From Neoarius graeffei (taxonomy: Eukaryota; Chordata; Actinopteri; Siluriformes; Ariidae), in assembly GCF_027579695.1 (NCBI RefSeq), contig NC_083590.1, forward strand, positions 20,824,610-20,888,609: a stretch of DNA of 64,000 bases, read 5' to 3'. Positions 11,605 to 21,395 of the stretch are shown piece after piece. The translations under genes and the position numbers were made by a program. The notes below the pieces were generated by a model that was not told the origin of the DNA, searched no databases, and saw nothing but the letters and a program-made list of their open reading frames with translations. Position 1 is the first letter of the stretch. Each line of letters starts with the position of its first letter.

Positions 11605-14600
11605 GATGAAGATGTCATTTATGTTGGGGAAACAATCATGTCATGTTTGGTGTATAATTAGGTAGCAGATTATTTGTTGCACACATACACTCGGTCACGC
11701 ACACGTGTTCGTAATCAGGGCTTGAAGAGCTCACAAGAATAAATAGTGTGATCAAGCTCATTAAAATCCGGCAGATATTCAACTTCAAAAGAACCAACAC
11801 TCCTTTCAGGATTCACACACACACGCCACTGCTGATTGTACTCATGAGGGCTTTTGCTCATCACCACCCAATGTACCAAAAGGTTTTGGTCTCTTGAGTA
11901 CCACAGCGATAAACACACACACACTGCAGGTGAAACAACGGTGTAAAAACCTGTAATCATCCCGTAGCTCCCTCTCAAACACACACTCCAAGGCCACGCC
12001 ACACAAATTTAATAAATACTCTCTACATAATCATAAAGCCTTGCAACTGACCTTATAAAGTCTAGTAAAGTTCCATTCAGGTAGTAGTGTCACTAACATA
12101 CAGGACCTTGCATAAATATTCATCCCCCTGAAGTGCTTCCCTATTTTGTCATGTTACAACCTGGAAATGAAATGGTCTTATGATTATATATGTCGCAAAT
12201 GTACAGAAACTAACCCATAATATCGACATACAATTAAAAGGCCACGCCTCCTTCGCTAGGACAGACAGACAGACAGACAGGTGTAGAGGCCACACGTCCT
12301 TCGCTGGGACAGACAGAGGTGCAGAGGCCACGCCTCCTTCACTGGGACAGGCAGACAGACGCAGAGGCCACACGTCCTTCGCTGGGACAGACAGAGGTGC
12401 AGAGGCCACGCCTCCTTCGCTGGGACAGACAGACAGACAGACAGACAGACGCAGAGGCCACACGTCCTTCACTGGGACAGGCAGAGGTGCAGAGGCCACA
12501 CCTCCTTCGCTGGGACAGGCAGAGGTGCAGAGGCCACACCTCCTTCGCTGGGAGGAGACTGATTCCAATCAATCACTGAATATTTAAACTCTTTTTAGAA
12601 ATTATTATTAAATTCTTCACCAAGCTCTCTCTCTTAGTCAAGTACACATCGTATCCACTGACACACATCTCTCAGGTAGACATACGCACTTCAGCTGGGT
12701 ATTGTTTGACCGAGTCGGGGCCAAACAGCAGTGTTATGAAACCGCTCTCTTTCACACTTGCCTTTCTCCTCACAAAGTCAGAGAAAAGAACTAAACAGAA
12801 CGAGCAAAAAAAAAAGGCAGGGAGTGCTGAAGTGGAGGCCGTTTCCATGGCAACAGGGAAAACGTTGATGCCGGTAATTAGAAACACATGTCGAAGCTGT
12901 GAGGCGGGCGGCTCAGTGTGTACGTGCGGGCGTGCTTGTGTGCGCGTGCGCGTTTTATGGGGTGTGTGAGAACTTATCACGTATAACAGTGCCACATCGA
13001 CGTGGAGAAAGTCTGCATGAACAGCTACAATGATTAACACAGAATTAATACCAGACTATAGTATAGTGCGTGCGTGTACATATGTACGTACGTACCCCCC
13101 CACACACACACTTGCACAGCATGAATGTAAACACACTCACCACCACGGTGATGCCATCCTTCTCCAGGGGCGTTTTATCGTAGGTCACCTCACACACACG
13201 CACCACTGTTGTAGCACCGTACTTCTTCAAGTCCTGAGACACAAGGGGGGGGGGGATATTTACAAATAATTTAAACATACACATCCAAATAAAAGTGCAC
13301 CCCCTCACCCGAATATGGAGCCATTTGAATGAAGTAGATACAGTACAGTGAACTTCGATTGATTATGAGATTAGTGTGTGCATAGTGTAAATCTGCACTC
13401 ACATTCACACACGCAGTGTACAGATGCAGCACCAGCGTCAGAACAGAGCACAAACACGACAAGCAACCCGCTAATGAAAAGCCGTTTCTCTGAAACATCT
13501 TCAAATCCTGCTTCACCGAAAACCCTCACATGCATGCTCACATCTGCCCCCTTCATCTGGCTGTTTCTCTCCCCGTCTCCCTCCACGTCTCTCTCTCCCC
13601 GTCTCCCTCCACGTCTCTCTCTCCCCGTCTCCCTCCACGTCTCTCTCTCCCCGTCTCCCTCCCCGTCTCTCTCTCCCCGTCTCCCTCTCCCCGTCTCCCT
13701 CCACGTCTCTCTCTCCCCGTCTCCCTCCCCGTCTCTCTCTCCCCGTCTCCCTCCCCGTCTCTCTCTCCCCGTCTCCCTCCACGTCTCTCTCTCCCCGTCT
13801 CCCTCCACGTCTCTCTCTCCCCGTCTCCCTCCCCGTCTCTCTCTCCCCGTCTCCCTCCCCGTCTCTCTCTCCCCGTCTCCCTCTCCCCGTCTCTCTCTCC
13901 CCGTCTCCCTCTCCCCGTCTCCCTCCACGTCTCTCTCTCCCCGTCTCCCTCCCCGTCTCTCTCCCCGTCTCCCTCCACGTCTCTCTCTCCCCGTCTCCCT
14001 CCACGTCTCTCTCTCCCCGTCTCCCTCCACGTCTCTCTCTCCCCGTCTCCCTCCACGTCTCTCTCTCCCCGTCTCCCTCCACGTCTCTCTCTCCCCGTCT
14101 CCCTCCCCGTCTCTCTCTCCCCGTCTCCCTCCCCGTCTCTCTCTCCCCGTCTCCCTCCCCGTCTCTCTCTCCCCGTCTCCCTCCACGTCTCTCTCTCCCC
14201 GTCTCCCTCCACGTCTCTCTCTCCACGTCTCCCTCCACGTCTCCCTCCACGTCTCTCTCTCCCCGTCTCCCTCCACGTCTCTCCCTCCCCGTCTCCCTCC
14301 CCGTCTCCCTCCCCGTCTCTCTCTCCCCGTCTCCCTCCCCGTCTCTCTCTCCCCGTCTCCCTCCCCGTCTCTCCCTCCCCGTCTCTCTCTCCCCGTCTCC
14401 CTCCCCGTCTCTCTCTCCCCGTCTCCCTCCCCGTCTCTCTCTCCCCGTCTCCCTCCACGTCTCTCTCTCCCCGTCTCCCTCCCCGTCTCTCTCTCCCCGT
14501 CTCCCTCCCCGTCTCTCTCTCCCCGTCTCCCTCCCCGTCTCTCTCTCCCCGTCTCCCTCCACGTCTCTCTCTCCCCGTCTCCCTCCACGTCTCTCCCTCC

Positions 14601-17600
14601 CCGTCTCCCTCCCCGTCTCCCTCCCCGTCTCTCTCTCCCCGTCTCCCTCCCCGTCTCTCTCTCCCCGTCTCCCTCCCCGTCTCTCCCTCCCCGTCTCTCT
14701 CTCCCCGTCTCCCTCCCCGTCTCTCTCTCCCCGTCTCCCTCCCCGTCTCTCTCTCCCCGTCTCCCTCCACGTCTCTCTCTCCCCGTCTCCCTCCCCGTCT
14801 CTCTCTCCCCGTCTCCCTCCCCGTCTCTCTCTCCCCGTCTCCCTCCCCGTCTCTCTCTCCCCGTCTCCCTCCCCGTCTCTCTCTCCCCGTCTCCCTCCCC
14901 GTCTCTCTCTCCCCGTCTCCCTCCCCGTCTCTCTCCCCGTCTCTCTCTCCCCGTCTCCCTCCCCGTCTCTCTCTCCCCGTCTCTCTCTCCCCGTCTCCCT
15001 CCACGTCTCTCTCTCCCCGTCTCCCTCCACGTCTCTCTCTCCCCGTCTCCCTCCACGTCTCTCTCTCCCCGTCTCCCTCCACGTCTCTCTCTCCCCGTCT
15101 CCCTCCACGTCTCTCTCTCCCCGTCTCCCTCCCCGTCTCTCTCTCCCCGTCTCCCTCCACGTCTCTCTCTCCCCGTCTCCCTCCCCGTCTCTCTCTCCCC
15201 GTCTCCCTCCACGTCTCTCTCTCCCCGTCTCCCTCCCCGTCTCTCTCTCCCCGTCTCCCTCCCCGTCTCTCTCTCCCCGTCTCCCTCCACGTCTCTCTCT
15301 CCCCGTCTCCCTCCCCGTCTCTCTCTCCCCGTCTCCCTCCCCGTCTCTCTCTCCCCGTCTCCCTCCCCGTCTCTCTCTCCCCGTCTCCCTCCCCGTCTCT
15401 CTCTCCCCGTCTCCCTCCCCGTCTCTCTCTCCCCGTCTCCCTCCCCGTCTCTCTCTCCCCGTCTCCCTCCCCGTCTCTCTCTCCCCGTCTCCCTCCCCGT
15501 CTCCCTCCACGTCTCTCTCTCCCCGTCTCCCTCCACGTCTCTCTCTCCCCGTCTCCCTCCACGTCTCTCTCTCCCCGTCTCCCTCCACGTCTCTCTCTCC
15601 CCGTCTCCCTCCACGTCTCTCTCTCCCCGTCTCCCTCCACGTCTCTCTCTCCCCGTCTCCCTCCCCGTCTCTCTCTCCCCGTCTCCCTCCACGTCTCTCT
15701 CTCCCCGTCTCCCTCCCCCCGTCTCCCTCCCCGTCTCTCTCTCCCCGTCTCCCTCCACGTCTCTCTCTCCCCGTCTCCCTCCACGTCTCTCTCTCCCCGT
15801 CTCCCTCCCCGTCTCTCTCTCCCCGTCTCCCTCCCCCCGTCTCCCTCCCCGTCTCTCTCTCCCCGTCTCCCTCCACGTCTCTCTCTCCCCGTCTCCCTCC
15901 CCGTCTCTCTCTCCCCGTCTCCCTCCCCGTCTCTCTCTCCCCGTCTCTCTCTCCCCGTCTCCCTCCCCCCGTCTCCCTCCCCGTCTCTCTCTCCCCGTCT
16001 CCCTCCACGTCTCTCTCTCCCCGTCTCCCTCCCCGTCTCTCTCTCCCCGTCTCCCTCCCCGTCTCTCTCTCCCCGTCTCCCTCCCCGTCTCTCTCTCCCC
16101 GTCTCCCTCCCCGTCTCCCTCCACGTCTCTCTCTCCCCGTCTCTCTCCCCGTCTCCCTCCCCCCGTCTCCCTCCCCGTCTCTCTCTCCCCGTCTCCCTCC
16201 ACGTCTCTCTCTCCCCGTCTCCCTCCCCCCGTCTCCCTCCCCGTCTCTCTCTCCCCGTCTCCCTCCACGTCTCTCTCTCCCCGTCTCCCTCCACGTCTCT
16301 CTCTCCCCGTCTCCCTCCCCGTCTCTCTCTCCCCGTCTCCCTCCCCCCGTCTCCCTCCCCGTCTCTCTCTCCCCGTCTCCCTCCACGTCTCTCTCTCCCC
16401 GTCTCCCTCCCCGTCTCTCTCTCCCCGTCTCCCTCCACGTCTCTCTCTCCCCGTCTCTCTCTCCCCGTCTCCCTCCACGTCTCTCTCTCCCCGTCTCCCT
16501 CCACGTCTCTCTCTCCCCGTCTCCCTCCCCGTCTCTCTCTCCCCGTCTCCCTCCCCGTCTCTCTCTCCCCGTCTCCCTCTCCCCGTCTCTCTCTCCCCGT
16601 CTCCCTCTCCCCGTCTCCCTCCACGTCTCTCTCTCCCCGTCTCCCTCCCCGTCTCTCTCCCCGTCTCCCTCCACGTCTCTCTCTCCCCGTCTCCCTCCAC
16701 GTCTCTCTCTCCCCGTCTCCCTCCACGTCTCTCTCTCCCCGTCTCCCTCCACGTCTCTCTCTCCCCGTCTCCCTCCACGTCTCTCTCTCCCCGTCTCCCT
16801 CCCCGTCTCTCTCTCCCCGTCTCCCTCCCCGTCTCTCTCTCCCCGTCTCCCTCCCCGTCTCTCTCTCCCCGTCTCCCTCCACGTCTCTCTCTCCCCGTCT
16901 CCCTCCACGTCTCTCTCTCCACGTCTCCCTCCACGTCTCCCTCCACGTCTCTCTCTCCCCGTCTCCCTCCACGTCTCTCCCTCCCCGTCTCCCTCCCCGT
17001 CTCCCTCCCCGTCTCTCTCTCCCCGTCTCCCTCCCCGTCTCTCTCTCCCCGTCTCCCTCCCCGTCTCTCCCTCCCCGTCTCTCTCTCCCCGTCTCCCTCC
17101 CCGTCTCTCTCTCCCCGTCTCCCTCCCCGTCTCTCTCTCCCCGTCTCCCTCCACGTCTCTCTCTCCCCGTCTCCCTCCCCGTCTCTCTCTCCCCGTCTCC
17201 CTCCCCGTCTCTCTCTCCCCGTCTCCCTCCCCGTCTCTCTCTCCCCGTCTCCCTCCACGTCTCTCTCTCCCCGTCTCCCTCCACGTCTCTCCCTCCCCGT
17301 CTCCCTCCCCGTCTCCCTCCCCGTCTCTCTCTCCCCGTCTCCCTCCCCGTCTCTCTCTCCCCGTCTCCCTCCCCGTCTCTCCCTCCCCGTCTCTCTCTCC
17401 CCGTCTCCCTCCCCGTCTCTCTCTCCCCGTCTCCCTCCCCGTCTCTCTCTCCCCGTCTCCCTCCACGTCTCTCTCTCCCCGTCTCCCTCCCCGTCTCTCT
17501 CTCCCCGTCTCCCTCCCCGTCTCTCTCTCCCCGTCTCCCTCCCCGTCTCTCTCTCCCCGTCTCCCTCCCCGTCTCTCTCTCCCCGTCTCCCTCCCCGTCT

Positions 17601-20600
17601 CTCTCTCCCCGTCTCCCTCCCCGTCTCTCTCCCCGTCTCTCTCTCCCCGTCTCCCTCCCCGTCTCTCTCTCCCCGTCTCTCTCTCCCCGTCTCCCTCCAC
17701 GTCTCTCTCTCCCCGTCTCCCTCCACGTCTCTCTCTCCCCGTCTCCCTCCACGTCTCTCTCTCCCCGTCTCCCTCCACGTCTCTCTCTCCCCGTCTCCCT
17801 CCACGTCTCTCTCTCCCCGTCTCCCTCCCCGTCTCTCTCTCCCCGTCTCCCTCCACGTCTCTCTCTCCCCGTCTCCCTCCCCGTCTCTCTCTCCCCGTCT
17901 CCCTCCACGTCTCTCTCTCCCCGTCTCCCTCCCCGTCTCTCTCTCCCCGTCTCCCTCCCCGTCTCTCTCTCCCCGTCTCCCTCCACGTCTCTCTCTCCCC
18001 GTCTCCCTCCCCGTCTCTCTCTCCCCGTCTCCCTCCCCGTCTCTCTCTCCCCGTCTCCCTCCCCGTCTCTCTCTCCCCGTCTCCCTCCCCGTCTCTCTCT
18101 CCCCGTCTCCCTCCCCGTCTCTCTCTCCCCGTCTCCCTCCCCGTCTCTCTCTCCCCGTCTCCCTCCCCGTCTCTCTCTCCCCGTCTCCCTCCCCGTCTCC
18201 CTCCCCGTCTCCCTCCCCGTCTCCCTCCACGTCTCTCTCTCCCCGTCTCCCTCCACGTCTCTCTCTCCCCGTCTCCCTCCACGTCTCTCTCTCCCCGTCT
18301 CCCTCCACGTCTCTCTCTCCCCGTCTCCCTCCACGTCTCTCTCTCCCCGTCTCCCTCCACGTCTCTCTCTCCCCGTCTCCCTCCCCGTCTCTCTCTCCCC
18401 GTCTCCCTCCACGTCTCTCTCTCCCCGTCTCCCTCCCCCCGTCTCCCTCCCCGTCTCTCTCTCCCCGTCTCCCTCCACGTCTCTCTCTCCCCGTCTCCCT
18501 CCACGTCTCTCTCTCCCCGTCTCCCTCCCCGTCTCTCTCTCCCCGTCTCCCTCCCCCCGTCTCCCTCCCCGTCTCTCTCTCCCCGTCTCCCTCCACGTCT
18601 CTCTCTCCCCGTCTCCCTCCCCGTCTCTCTCTCCCCGTCTCCCTCCCCGTCTCTCTCTCCCCGTCTCTCTCTCCCCGTCTCCCTCCCCCCGTCTCCCTCC
18701 CCGTCTCTCTCTCCCCGTCTCCCTCCACGTCTCTCTCTCCCCGTCTCCCTCCCCGTCTCTCTCTCCCCGTCTCCCTCCCCGTCTCTCTCTCCCCGTCTCC
18801 CTCCCCGTCTCTCTCTCCCCGTCTCCCTCCCCGTCTCCCTCCACGTCTCTCTCTCCCCGTCTCTCTCCCCGTCTCCCTCCCCCCGTCTCCCTCCCCGTCT
18901 CTCTCTCCCCGTCTCCCTCCACGTCTCTCTCTCCCCGTCTCCCTCCCCCCGTCTCCCTCCCCGTCTCTCTCTCCCCGTCTCCCTCCACGTCTCTCTCTCC
19001 CCGTCTCCCTCCACGTCTCTCTCTCCCCGTCTCCCTCCCCGTCTCTCTCTCCCCGTCTCCCTCCCCCCGTCTCCCTCCCCGTCTCTCTCTCCCCGTCTCC
19101 CTCCACGTCTCTCTCTCCCCGTCTCCCTCCCCGTCTCTCTCTCCCCGTCTCCCTCCCCGTCTCTCTCTCCCCGTCTCTCTCTCCCCGTCTCCCTCCCCCC
19201 GTCTCCCTCCCCGTCTCTCTCTCCCCGTCTCCCTCCACGTCTCTCTCTCCCCGTCTCCCTCCCCGTCTCTCTCTCCCCGTCTCCCTCCCCGTCTCTCTCT
19301 CCCCGTCTCCCTCCACGTCTCTCTCTCCCCGTCTCCCTCCACGTCTCTCTCTCCCCGTCTCCCTCCACGTCTCTCTCTCCCCGTCTCCCTCCCCCCGTCT
19401 CCCTCCCCGTCTCCCTCTCCCCGTCTCCCTCCACGTCTCTCTCTCCCCGTCTCCCTCCCCCCGTCTCCCTCCCCGTCTCTCTCTCCCCGTCTCCCTCCAC
19501 GTCTCTCTCTCCCCGTCTCCCTCCACGTCTCTCTCTCCCCGTCTCCCTCCCCGTCTCTCTCTCCCCGTCTCCCTCCCCCCGTCTCCCTCCACGTCTCTCT
19601 CTCCCCGTCTCCCTCCCCGTCTCTCTCTCCCCGTCTCCCTCCCCGTCTCTCTCTCCCCGTCTCTCTCTCCCCGTCTCCCTCCCCCCGTCTCCCTCCCCGT
19701 CTCTCTCTCCCCGTCTCCCTCCACGTCTCTCTCTCCCCGTCTCCCTCCCCGTCTCTCTCTCCCCGTCTCCCTCCCCGTCTCTCTCTCCCCGTCTCTCTCT
19801 CCCCGTCTCCCTCCCCGTCTCCCTCCACGTCTCTCTCTCCCCGTCTCCCTCCACGTCTCTCTCTCCCCGTCTCCCTCCACGTCTCTCTCTCCCCGTCTCC
19901 CTCCCCGTCTCTCTCTCCCCGTCTCCCTCCACGTCTCTCTCTCCCCGTCTCCCTCCCCGTCTCTCTCTCCCCGTCTCTCTCTCCCCGTCTCCCTCCCCGT
20001 CTCTCTCTCCCTCCCCGTCTCTCCCTCCCCGTCTCTCTCTCCCCACGTCTCTCTCTCCCCGTCTCCCTCCACGTCTCTCTCTCCCCGTCTCCCTCCACGT
20101 CTCTCTCTCCCCGTCTCCCTCCACGTCTCTCTCTCCCCGTCTCCCTCCACGTCTCTCTCTCCCCGTCTCCCTCCACGTCTCTCTCTCCCCGTCTCCCTCC
20201 ACGTCTCTCTCTCCCCGTCTCCCTCCACGTCTCTCTCTCCCCGTCTCCCTCCACGTCTCTCTCTCCCCGTCTCCCTCCACGTCTCTCTCTCCCCGTCTCC
20301 CTCCACGTCTCTCTCTCCCCGTCTCCCTCCACGTCTCTCTCTCCCCGTCTCCCTCCACGTCTCTCTCTCCCCGTCTCCCTCCACGTCTCTCTCTCCCCGT
20401 CTCCCTCCACGTCTCTCTCTCCCCGTCTCCCTCCACGTCTCTCTCTCCCCGTCTCCCTCCACGTCTCTCTCTCCCCGTCTCCCTCCACGTCTCTCTCTCC
20501 CCGTCTCCCTCCACGTCTCTCTCTCCCCGTCTCCCTCCACGTCTCTCTCTCCCCGTCTCCCTCCACGTCTCTCTCTCCCCGTCTCCCTCCACGTCTCTCT

Positions 20601-21364
20601 CTCCCCGTCTCCCTCCACGTCTCTCTCTCCCCGTCTCCCTCCACGTCTCTCTCTCCCCGTCTCCCTCCACGTCTCTCTCTCCCCGTCTCCCTCCACGTCT
20701 CTCTCTCCCCGTCTCCCTCCACGTCTCTCTCTCCCCGTCTCCCTCCACGTCTCTCTCTCCCCGTCTCCCTCCACGTCTCTCTCTCCCCGTCTCCCTCCAC
20801 GTCTCTCTCTCCCCGTCTCCCTCCACGTCTCTCTCTCCCCGTCTCCCTCCACGTCTCTCTCTCCCCGTCTCCCTCCACGTCTCTCTCTCCCCGTCTCCCT
20901 CCACGTCTCTCTCTCCCCGTCTCCCTCCACGTCTCTCTCCCCGTCTCCCTCCACGTCTCTCTCCCCGTCTCCCTCCACATCTCTCTCCGTCTCACCCTGT
21001 CTGTCTCCATCTTTCTCTCTCTCTCAATCGCTCGCCCTGTCTGTCTGTCCATCTCTCCGTCTGTCTCTGCATCAGTCTGTCTGTCCTCATCTCTGTCTCT
21101 CTTTTTCTGTCCATCTCTCCCTCTGTCTGTCCCTCTCTCTCCCTGTCTAAGTGTCTGCCTGCCTGTCTATCTATCTATCTGTCTGTCCATCTCTCTCTCT
21201 GCACACTCATCTATTTTTATTAAAAGTACACTTTATTACTACAATACTGTGTTTCTGATAGACACACACATGAACATCAAACATAAATCAATAGATAGAA
21301 ATAAACAGAAAAAATGCAGGCAGACAGAAAGATCGAGAGATGAATAGATACAGAAATCATCATC

Positions 21365-21395
<31 letters not shown>

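Noticed and set aside
12240..12555. CRISPR-like array of repeats
   Set aside because: Units vary in length, the 'spacers' are ACAG repeats, there are no cas genes and the host is a vertebrate; it is a minisatellite.
13371..21347. Open frames of 2,400-2,600 codons on both strands (Ser/Pro/Leu/Arg-rich and Arg/Gly/Glu-rich)
   Set aside because: They are translations of the 26-bp satellite, which has no stop in these frames. All give the same 26-residue cycle because 26 is not divisible by 3. The array lies in an intron of ptp4a3.
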